A DNA stretch of 64,000 bases. It comes from Malus domestica. Its lineage: Eukaryota > Streptophyta > Magnoliopsida > Rosales > Rosaceae. The stretch covers positions 9,073,001 to 9,137,000 of the forward strand of contig NC_091673.1 of assembly GCF_042453785.1 (NCBI RefSeq). Direction: 5' to 3'. Below, one piece after another: positions 42,780-51,984 of this stretch (position 1 is its first letter; each line of letters starts with the position of its first letter). The translations under genes were made by a program, and so were the position numbers. The notes beneath the pieces are model-generated. The model had not been told where the DNA came from. It worked only from the letters and a program-made list of their open reading frames with translations, and ran no database searches.

Positions 42780-44868
42780 ATGACTCATAGCTTTGGAGAC
42801 ACCATGAGTTTCGACCATGGAGACACCATGAGTTTCGACCATGGACACACCATGAGTGTCGACCATGGACACAGTTCGAGTTACGGTGGCCATGGACACA
42901 GTTCCACTCACAGCGGCCATGGACGTGTTCGACCTGTGGAGCATCATCATCATCCCGCACCAAGCAGTGCGGAGTACTTCCATGTACGTGTTCGACCTGT
43001 GGCGCATCATCATCATCCCGCACCAAGCAGTGCGGAGTACTTCCATGTACGTGTTCAACGTAAGAAGCGTCATAATCATCCCGCACCAAGCAGTACGGAT
43101 CACACCCATGTACATGTCCACCATAAGAAGCGTCATCATCATTCCGCACCAGGTAAGTCACCTATAATTATAAATTTGCGACATGTAGTATTTGTTTGGT
43201 TTAATTGAATAATTAATTAATTCCTTGGAATTTCAGGGATGCCAGAACAATATCATCTTCCAGTACCGTCCGCCTTTCCACCTCCAGTGGTACCACCACT
43301 TTCGGTTACCCCAAAAAAGAAAAACAAGGGCGGCTTCCTTAGCGGCTGGTATGTCTGATTTCTATGAAAGCCTATTGTTCGTCAAACTGAATATTTGTAT
43401 ATTTCATGCTTCAACTGCACAATTATATAACTCCCTCACATCATCAAGTTTATTTATCTTATATTATTATTAGATATTTGTTGATCCTGGTCATGCTTAT
43501 AGAAAGTTGTTGAGAATGAATTCACATTGATGAGATGAACCAAGGAGGGACCTTGCATGTGCTTATAAGGAGTTGTGCAACTCCCTATATTGCCAATTGA
43601 TTTTATGGTAGAACCTCAACCTTTTTTCATGTTATCAGAGTAGGTTGTCCCACGTATGAAGCTAAACGACCACACATGCTCCACATCACCTGACTTGTGT
43701 TGTCCACGTGTTAGTCTTGAAAATTCAAGTGTAGCAAATTTTCAAGTCTAACACGTGGACAACACAAGTCGGGTGATGTGGAGCACGTGGGGCCATTGAG
43801 CTTCACACGTTGGACAACTTGCTCTGATAACATATAGAAAGTTTCAACTAAGTGTCAACTTGATAGGTTATTGATATGAATAGGATACATTATATACAAG
43901 TCATTAACTTGGAGTACAAGTAGTATTCCCTTGTGACACAAACAATATAAATACAAAATCTGGAAAGATAATTACAGAATCAAAACCCAAGTGGAAAGAG
44001 AATCCAATAAGATTATTCTTTCCTAACAATGCTTTTGTTAAATCTTACCTTAATTAGGTCAATTACTGCATATGTGAACAGTAACCCAACAATTGTAATC
44101 TGGGAGGTATAAAAGTAGAATAAACCGACTGATCCAATTTAGAGTTAGCTTAAGACCTGAACCTCAATTACGCTTGCGCCACTTTAGACCGTAGTTCAAA
44201 ATTGATCCAGTTGAGCACAAATCTTTGATAAATTTTTCAGGGACTTGTCTGCCCTCCTAGTTGTGGTGCCCTTCCATGCTCTCCTATTTTGTGCAGTCAC
44301 GGTTAAGCCACGTCAATATTTTATATTAATTTTTTAATGAGATAATAAGATAAAAAATAATAAAAATATAAAATATTGACGTGACTTAACCATGACCGCA
44401 CAAAATAGGAGGGCATGGAAGGGCACCACAACTAGGAGGGCAGACAATCTTGTCCATTTTTCAGACCCCTTACCGATATTATTCCAAATTTGACCCTTAA
44501 TAATAATATATTAATAGTAAATATCCGACATATAAACTATAATATTTTCCAATCATATCATTGGATTCAACTGAATGCCCTATTTACCTTGGCAATTCCA
44601 TGCATTAGTTTCTGTTGATGCCAAAATTTGACACCTTCAAATACAAGACAAGTGGCTGGGCCAAAAGGGCTTGGGATCTTTGAATCTTTGATTGAAATAA
44701 ATTAGTTGGTTTTGGTGTTAGTTTCTTTTATCTCCCTCCTTTTTTTTTCCTGGGTCTGGAAATCGTTTTCTTTCATCTGATTCTAATTTCTGAGACATGT
44801 CCTTCTTGTTGTTTACTATCTGCAGTATAGCTGCCCTTTGCTGCTGCTTCTTGTTGGAGAACTGCTAG
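42780..44868 (+). CDS. His-rich CYSTM-module protein, 175 aa, three exons
   Basis: Exon 1 (42780-43152) ends at a perfect CAG/GTAAGT donor. Exon 2 (43237-43348) lies between TTTCAG and GTATGT. Exon 3 (44826-44868) follows CTGCAG and ends in TAG. The joined frame is open (528 nt). The N-terminus has three 8-residue repeats of the GDTMSFDH type (residues 6-29), then a Gly/His/Ser region. About four repeats of some 21 residues follow, built on HHHHPAPSSAEYFHVRV (about residues 50-123). Exon 2 encodes a Pro-rich linker and a Lys cluster (KKKNKGGFLSG). The C-terminus GCIAALCCCFLLENC is a CYSTM tail anchor. The many His residues could bind metals (inference). Intron 2 (1,477 bp) holds a rearranged TRIM and a MULE MITE. 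It is related to the gene at 29820 by its tail only; the N-terminus is unlike it. Confidence 0.9.
43508..43832 (+). mobile_element. Rearranged TRIM forming a large palindrome in CYSTM gene 2 intron 2
   Basis: An LTR (43508-43629) starts TGTTGAGAATG and ends TTTTTTCA. A PBS TGTTATCAGAG (43630) and the TRIM interior follow. At about 43731 the interior turns back on itself and is repeated inverted, ending CTCTGATAACA at 43832. The two arms are about 95 bp each and pair with scattered mismatches. The inverted LTR that would complete a mirror image is missing. Confidence 0.8.
44241..44455. mobile_element. 215-bp foldback MULE-type MITE in CYSTM gene 2 intron 2
   Basis: The arms of about 95 bp (TTGTCTGCCCTCCTAGTTGT and on) are nearly perfect inverted repeats around an AT-rich center. 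It is flanked by a perfect 9-bp duplication ATTTTTCAG (44232-44240 and 44456-44464). Its core (GTCACGGTTAAGCCACGTC... TTATATTAATTTTTT) is shared with the pair at 10523-10892. Confidence 0.88.
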
Positions 44869-45184
44869 CTGCTTCTTGGCAAAGGAGCCATCACCTTTTG
44901 TATACATATATAATTCTGGTTTTGTCATTGGATTTTGTTATTTCTCTGCAGTTGGATTCTTAAGACTAGAATTCTATCAATTTTGTACATATATATTGTA
45001 TAACTTTTAACTCGTTAAAGTAGTTCGTGAAATTGTAATATTTACTAAGAAGTTCATAAATTTTTAGAATGGTTATTTTTTTTATATATCATTTTAAAGT
45101 TAATCTCATTACGTGAGAGATTTTTTTAGTGTACCTGAGCACCATGATATAATAATTTTACTAGTTTTATAAAACACATTTGTT
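44869..45184. other. 3' flank of CYSTM gene 2
   Basis: AT-rich DNA with TTTTGTATACATATATAA-type text that may serve polyadenylation. No clean AATAAA is seen and no other feature is recognised. Confidence 0.4.
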
Positions 45185-45192
45185 GTAGCCCT

Positions 45193-45629
45193 TAGGGGTG
45201 GGTTCAAAAAACCGAAAACCGAAAAAAACCGAAAACCAAACCGAACCGAAGCCGAAAAAAACCGAACCGAAAAAAAACCGAACCGAACCGAATCTGGTTG
45301 GTTCGGTTTCGGTTTTTGAGGTCCGGAAACCGAACCGGACCGAACCGAACCGAAAAAAAAATCATATATAAATTCTAAAAAAACATGTAGGCGCCGGGGT
45401 TTGAACCCCTTCCCCATAGCTTAGGATTAGTTGCTGCAAGCCAACTTGACTGTGGGCTTTGAGTTGTTATTATTGTACCAATATAATATTTATAGGCTTC
45501 TTTTATTTAATGCTTTATAAAATTTCTTAAACTTTACAAACCCTAGCCGTCTCACACTTTATCTCACTTCCCATTTCAGATTTCAAACACTCCTCCGCTG
45601 CGTCCTCTCTCTGCCTTTTGCTTCCTCAG

Positions 45630-45665
<36 letters not shown>

Positions 45666-46445
45666 TCCTCTCTTCCTCCAAATCACTCTCTCTCCAGTCT
45701 TCTCATGTCCTCCTCACGGATTCCTTTTTCCAAACCATGATTTTCCCTCGCCCCTTTCGAATCAGAACCCCCTCTAAATTGGAAGATTCGAATCCGGGTT
45801 TTCCGATCTCTCACAGGTAATTTTCGAATCAAAACTAATATGATTTATAATTTTATATTGTGATTTACTGAATTAAAATGGGTTTTTCTTTTCATTATTT
45901 GTTGGGATTTGCATGTTATAATCTTTGCAGATTTGTTGGGAATTTATATTGTAATTTTCGTATTCATTTGCAGATTTGTTGGGATTTTATATTGTGATTT
46001 ACTGAATTAAAATGGGTTTTTCTTTTAATTATTAGTTGGGATTTTGCATGTTATAATCTTTGCAGATTTGTTGGGATTTGGGATTTTATATTGTAATTTT
46101 CGTTTTCATTTGCAGATTTGTTCCAGTTCGTATTCATTTGCAGATTTCTTCCAGTGCAGATTTGCAGATTTGTTACAGTTCATATTCATTTGCACCAACA
46201 CCCAATAAGTTTCTGCATCTTCAGTGCTCGCAATCAATCGTTGCAGATTTGTTCCAAATTAAAAAAAAAAAATAGTATGGAAAAAACCGAACCGGACTGA
46301 AACCGAACCGAAAAAAATCAAAACCGAAAAAAACCGAACCGAAAAAAAACCAAAAAAAATTGAACCGAACCGAACTGAACCGAAATTTCGGTTCGGTTTC
46401 GGTTTTGACTAAAAACCGAACCGTTTCAAACCGAACCCAGCCCTA
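45193..46445. mobile_element. Non-autonomous hAT element, 1,253 bp, with CCGAA-rich subterminal arrays
   Basis: The ends are TAGGGGTGGGTTC and GAACCCAGCCCTA, inverted, flanked by a perfect 8-bp duplication GTAGCCCT (45185-45192 and 46446-46453). Both ends carry arrays of CCGAACCGAA-type repeats (45210-45360 and 46280-46440) that would suit transposase binding. The interior holds a leader-like CT-rich block (45560-45720) ending in a CACAG/GTAATT donor near 45817, then a roughly 125-bp duplicated segment (GATTTGTTGGGA, TTTTATATTGT). A GGGGTTTGAACCCC near 45396 resembles a tRNA B box. No transposase remains. Confidence 0.85.
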
Positions 46446-46660
46446 GTAGCCCTATTTAACTGAAGAATTATAAAAAGAGAGGGTACAAAGAGAAATTTAG
46501 TGAATTATGAGATGTGTTTGATCTCAACCTATTTTGTCATTATGTAAATTCTTTACCCTTTAGATATTACAACTGAAATAAGACACTATTTAAAAGAACG
46601 GCAACACATAATACTTTCTCCAATTTTTACTAAATTGATATCAGTTCATTCTATAATTGT

Positions 46661-47386
46661 CAGTGTTTTAAAAAATGCGCCCCGAGGAGCGCCTAGGCGG
46701 CTTTGGAGGCGGAGCGTCGGTGAAATTGCCTTTGCCCAGTGAGAGAAGGTGAAAACTTGCCTAGACGTGGTGGAGGCGAGCCTAAGGCGGTCAATCGGGC
46801 GTCGTTTTTGTGTAAGAGCTGCTGGAATCTGGAAAATTTCGGTTGAATATGGAAGTTGCAGACGCAGCAATGCTGCGTGAAGAAGATGAATAGCACGGCG
46901 TCGTTTGCTTCGCTTTCATTTGCTTACTTTTTATTTTTTTAATATTATTTTTTTGGCTGATTCTTTTTCTCTTTAAAGTGACTTTCAGCAGTCCAACATC
47001 CCAACTTCTAGCATCCAAAGCATATGCTCCCAACATATTTATAAAATTTAATATTATTTTGTAGATTTCTAAAGACTCATTTCTATATAAATATGTTATA
47101 ACTTTATATTCCTTAATAAGTAAGTGGCCAGCAAGAAAAATAAGTATTTATTTGTTTTTGTTTTTGTGTAATGCTATATTTGTTTTCTTTCTTAAAAATT
47201 TATTCTTATTTTTTCTTTTACGACTCTTAAGTATTCCACCAAAATATTATATAAAATATGTAATTATATATAGTTTATACTAAAAATCTTAAGTCTTGTG
47301 AGGCTTCGCCTTACGTCTCAAGGCTTTCGCCTAAGCGGGGCTATCCGAAGAACGCCTCGTTTACGCCTTAGCCTTTTAATACATTG
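46661..47386. mobile_element. Non-autonomous hAT element, 726 bp
   Basis: The ends are CAGTGTTTTAAAA and TTTTAATACATTG, imperfect inverted repeats, flanked by a perfect 8-bp duplication ATAATTGT (46653-46660 and 47387-47394). The subterminal regions are rich in GCGCCTAGGCGG and GCCTTAG-type repeats, as in a hAT family I recognise across flowering plants. Short minus-strand ORFs inside are not transposase. Confidence 0.85.
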
Positions 47387-47394
47387 ATAATTGT

Positions 47395-49774
47395 CATATT
47401 AATTTGAACCATTTTTCTTTATCAAATTATCCCAAGATCATTTCTAAATTAAATTTTTTTTAAAAGGGATAAGCTGCGAGTTTCGTCATGGAAATCCACT
47501 ATTTTAGAGGCCAAAAAGACAACATTTTAGCCTCTATTTTGAAGACTCGTTATTTTATATGAATTCAAAACTATAAAATAATGGTTATTTGTTACTATTA
47601 ATTTCCTCGAACATATAAATTGGTAAAACAATGTGAAGGAGCAACGAGCAAGGACCTCTTCCTAAGGAAAAATGTTTTATTATGTTCTAAACACGAGTGA
47701 TAATTCACGTGTTATTATATAAGTGATGATAATTTATTTTTAAGTTGTTTATTTTTTTTAACACTATTCCACCATCTATGTGGTCCGATCACACAGAAAA
47801 GATTTCTCATTTTTAAGGATGGGGAAGATATTATCCAAGTCAAAAGACATGGATTTGGATGACATGATATTTAGGGGTAAAGTGCACGTTGTCATGTTTA
47901 TCTCCGTTGTAAATTGGGTCAATTGCCAAGTTGCGATCCTTCCAAAAAGGGTAATGCATGGAAGATGACAGTTGGAGAGCTATGCCTTCGCCAAGTGTCA
48001 ATCTTTTTTTCAACCGACTCATTACCTGTAAAACCCCTCCCCAAATTTAGTTGTAATTTTACTTTTTCCCCTAAAAGTATTTGAAGTTTTCATTTTGGTC
48101 CCTTTATTCCTTTTTTATCTGGACCCTCCCTTTAGATTCTCTTTCCCTCTCAGCCTGCCACGAGGCAGCGCCTCAAGCCTCTTTTTCTTCTTGTTTTCTC
48201 TTTCCCTTTCCCCGAGTTAACACTATTCTCTCTCACACCTCTCTTACCCTCTCTCGGATCTCCCTCCCCAATCTACACCCACGCATACCCGAGCCACCAC
48301 GACGACGACACAGCACCACCACCACCCTCGTGGACCTCTCATCCCTCTCCCTCAGTCTCAGAGGCACCTAGAGGGCACCCAAACCCAAGTCCGGCGAGGT
48401 CACGAACCTCGAGCTAGAAACTGGCCATTTCCAGCCATTTTACAGTGAACCTCAGGTAACAATCTCTCCCCTCACCTTGCACTTTGTTTCCACACCTAGA
48501 TTGTAGGCTGAGATGGTGTTTTGACGTTGACCGGAGCACGGGACGCTTCAACCTCCTTCCCCGACGAGGTAGTATATATTCATCTATTCATATATTTTCT
48601 TGTATGCATGCATGCATCAATATGCAGAGAAACTTATGCAAGTTCTATTTGATATAGATAAAACCGCATGCCCATAATTACAACGTCTATGCACAAATGC
48701 TATCTCCATATATATATATATATATTTCATTCATATATGCTATTATGTATAAATCACAAAGCAATTGGCGTCCACTTTATATATGCATTTGTTTTTGTTG
48801 CTTTATAATACCTCCCGACTTGCATATGATATATAGTCAAATCCATTCCAACCCAAACTTAATATAAATCAAACCAATTGAAAATCGGGAATTGACACTA
48901 AGATGTGCATGTGTAGCTCCCCACAATTTAAATGTATTGAGATTCATACAAGAAACAATGCATACACATAGACTCTTTAATGAAAAATAGAAGAGTATAT
49001 CTAGACTTACACTAATTTATTTATGCAGCAAATGATGATTCCAAACAGCTCACATAAATCACAAGTTGGCATCTATATGGATTTCGAGTTTAATCATGCC
49101 TTCACAATATATATAAATAAACAAGCATACTCGAAATAGCAAAAGCCCTAATTCATTATGCTCCAACTCATCGCACTATAATCACACATATAGGAGAACA
49201 ATTAATCATGCATGAAATAGTGAACTGAGTTACCTGAATGCATCATTGGACCTGTATTCGTCAACCCGAATGCAATTCCTCGGCTCCAAATCAACGAAAC
49301 AAATTATCCATCAATGCTCGAGACCCATCCATGCGAATTGCCATCACTCCCAATTCCCATGGACCTCGTACCATTGCAGATTATCGAAGTGAATTGTCAT
49401 TGTTACATACGCACCGAACCAAAATCATCGCCAAAGCAATGGCCAAAATCCCATCAACACAAATTCCCAGAAGAAAAAAAAAAAAAAGACAAACCATGAA
49501 CGTTAATATCTCTTAGACAAACAAAAACTTATTAATGTCATCAAACCAAGATTTCATCTTTCTTTTATCTTACTAATATTTGGTCTGTACAAGGCATATT
49601 TTATGCACATCTTTATAATCACATTCATTAATTCAAAACGATAAGACCCACAAAAAGCCACGGATAATTGATAACAACAAACATGTAAGAGCAACCATAC
49701 AAGCTCTATAACAAACTAGCCAAGAACATAAGATTTAACCAGCTAAATCACAATCATCACTCCAAATATATTTT
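47395..49774. other. Intergenic or old LTR region with a CT-rich leader-like block
   Basis: No gene is recognised. The text at 48080-48460 is CT-rich and C-rich, with a CCTCAG/GTAACA donor-like site near 48456. The neighbouring phrases (TTTTGGTCCCTTTATTCC, GGTCACGAACCTCGAGC, GACGTTGACCGGAGC) are reminiscent of the leader part of large gypsy LTRs, but no ends or duplications were found. A TA microsatellite lies at 48711-48724. Confidence 0.35.
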
Positions 49775-50308
49775 GTATATGCAAATACTAAAGTTGTTTG
49801 AACCATACTCGACCAATCCCGAAACTACTGAGCACCGATTAACGTTATACCATCAAGGACCCAGAAGAGTTTCCCTACAACCAGGAGGCCAATCACAGCA
49901 CGACACATGTCGATATCAGAAGCCAATCATAGCACGACATGTGTCAACATCAGAAGCCAATCACAACATGACATGTGTCAATGTCAGAATGAAACTAGAA
50001 ACTCTCTTCTATAAATAGAGATCATTCTCTCACAATATTTCCGAATGTCATTTGTACTACATCATTCACTAGTACTCATTAAAGGAGAGCTTGAACCTAT
50101 GTAGTTGTGCAACCCTTCACAATTAATGAGAACTCCTCTACTCTGTGGACGTAGCAAATCTGGGTGAACCACGTACATCTTGTGTTTGCTTCCCTGCCCC
50201 TATTCATTTACTTACTTATCCACACTAGTGACCGGAGCAATTTAGTGAAGATCACAAACTTAACACTTTCTGTTGTACCAAAGTCCTCACTGATTTTGTG
50301 CATCAACA
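49775..50308 (+). repeat. 5' LTR of the TAT-type gypsy element (left boundary uncertain)
   Basis: The LTR ends GCATCAACA at 50308, directly before the PBS. A CTATAAATAGAG promoter box is at about 50010-50021. Upstream are three 34-bp tandem repeats (49890-49990). The left end is not clear: TGTATATGCAAATAC at 49775 is one candidate, but the partner LTR is outside the window. Confidence 0.6.
49890..49991 (+). repeat. Three 34-bp tandem repeats in the LTR U3 region
   Basis: Units begin CAATCACAGCACGACAC at 49890, 49924 and 49958. Each contains a near-palindrome of the GACATGTGTC/GACACATGTC type followed by a CATCAGAAGC-like end. They lie about 20-120 bp upstream of the TATA box, as LTR enhancer repeats often do. 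Confidence 0.8.
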
Positions 50309-50328
50309 TTTGGCGCCGTCTATGGGAA
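50309..50328 (+). other. Primer-binding site of the gypsy element
   Basis: TTTGGCGCCGTCTATGGGAA follows the LTR end. TGGCGCCGTC-type PBSs are typical of the Athila/TAT branch of plant gypsy elements. Confidence 0.8.
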
Positions 50329-50415
50329 ACGACACTTATTCCCACTATCTTCAGCTTTGTCAAGCTGGTTTCCACCATTCATACACTCTCTTTTGACCAT
50401 GCATCCCTCTCCAAC

Positions 50416-51984
50416 ATGGGGAGCGAAGGAAGCCACAGCACACAGAATGACACCCCTCTTGCACCTAGTGCGAAGCAATGAAAGAAGGAAGGAAAGATGG
50501 TTACTCTTTAAGCTAAAGTCAATGAGCTAGAAGCTCAAAACAACAAAATAGCAATGAAGAATGAGGTCATCCAGGAGCAGTATGAGAAGCTCTTTGAGAC
50601 ACTCCACGAAACTATGCGTATTCAAACACGCGAGCTTGTTGCCCTTGTGGACATCAACCATCATTTGGGTGCCCTTTAACACGGAGGGTCATCTTCCTTC
50701 GACATGGGTATCCCTGATGAGGAGCGAGCTAATCATAAAAACATTGATCAACATGAGACTTCTCTCAACCTAGCTGCTTTGACCCGAAGTAGGAGAGTGG
50801 AGGAAGACACCTCCTTGCAAAAAGGTTGGAAGGATCGAAAGCCGTTTATTGTGACTGCTGAGATTTCCTAAAGCAACGTCGAGAGAATCCTCTCCACATA
50901 TGCTCGAAGATCAATGACCCCAAGGGTTTCTGAAAGACTCGGTCCCCTCCCACGACCCAAGCCAGCTGCCAATCTAGGGAAGGAACGACATGTCCTAGAG
51001 GAACATGAAGGTACATGGGACTCTGAGGTATTCCGACAGACTCGCCCTAGAAGTCAGTACGGCGAGTCTAAGGAAAAATCACACGCCCTTGCTCAAACTT
51101 TCCTACTTCAAAGAGGCGATGGAGACTTACGAAAGAAAATCTCAGTGGTACATGACTCCACTCAAGACCCCCTTGTCCTACAGCTCCTTGAGGAAGTAAA
51201 CAAGTTGAAAGCCGAACGTTAGGCCGAGATACCTGACTGGAACCAACCCAGGCCTGGCCTTCTCACGAGGAGGATCCTTGACACCCCCCTTCAAGCGAAG
51301 ATAAAACAAAAGCATGGTTTACAACTATATACTGGAAGGGAGGACCCAATTGAACACCTTAACCTCTTTGAGTCCACCATGGCATATCGGATGCACACCG
51401 ACGAAAAACGATGTTTTCTCTTCCCCTCCACCCTCTTTGGCAGAGCTCTAAATTGGTATTGTCGTCTTCCACCTGAAACAATAGACTCATTTGAGGAACT
51501 AAGGAAACTGTTTGTCTCTCAACACATCTTCCAGACCGATCGCTTGCATTCTGCATATGACCTGTACACTATTTGCCAGAAATCAAACGAGTCATTACGA
51601 GAGTATGCTGGTTGTTTCAGCCATGAGTATTCTCGCTGCGCTGAGGCATATGACAAGACCGCCCTCAAGGCCTTCACGGCAGGCCTATGTGATTGTTTCT
51701 TCAAGTACATGATCAATGCCAACACTTGGAAGACTTACTCTGAGGTGATGGCACAGGCTTACAACCATGCCTCCGCCGAGGCAAGGACATATCAAGGGAA
51801 ACCCCCCACAACCACCCATTATCAGCAAGTAGGGAATGGAAGCCAGATCCAACCAAATAAGAAGACCTCGACCTTCCAAACGGCAGCGGTGCCTCCCCCT
51901 GCCTTACTTAATACTTTACCAAGTCAACAGACATATCAATCTCAGGGCAAAAGGAAAGATTTCTATCCTCACCAAGTAAAATGA
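50416..51984 (+). pseudogene. TAT-type gag with in-frame stops
   Basis: From ATG 50416 the single frame MGSEGSHSTQND... runs to the TGA at 51984. It is broken by in-frame stops at 50479 (TGA) and about 50500, 50677, 50869 and 51220 (TAA or TAG). The recognisable retrotrans_gag core is at 51300-51780: EHLNLFESTMAYR, FPSTLFGRALNWYCRLPP, then SHEYSRCAEAYDKTALKAF. Before it lies a coiled-coil-like stretch (KVNELEAQNNKIAMKNEVI). No indel is needed to follow the frame, so decay is by point changes. The end overlaps the pol start (ATGA at 51981). Confidence 0.87.

Noticed and set aside
42744..43161. Minus-strand ORFs of 132-136 codons opposite CYSTM gene 2 exon 1
   Set aside because: They are mirror images of the repeats in exon 1. 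The + strand has splice sites, a TATA box and a recognisable C-terminal module; the minus frames have none.
45389..45405. tRNA-like B box (GGGGTTTGAACCCC)
   Set aside because: No A box at the right distance and no cloverleaf could be drawn. It lies within a hAT element and is a simple palindrome.
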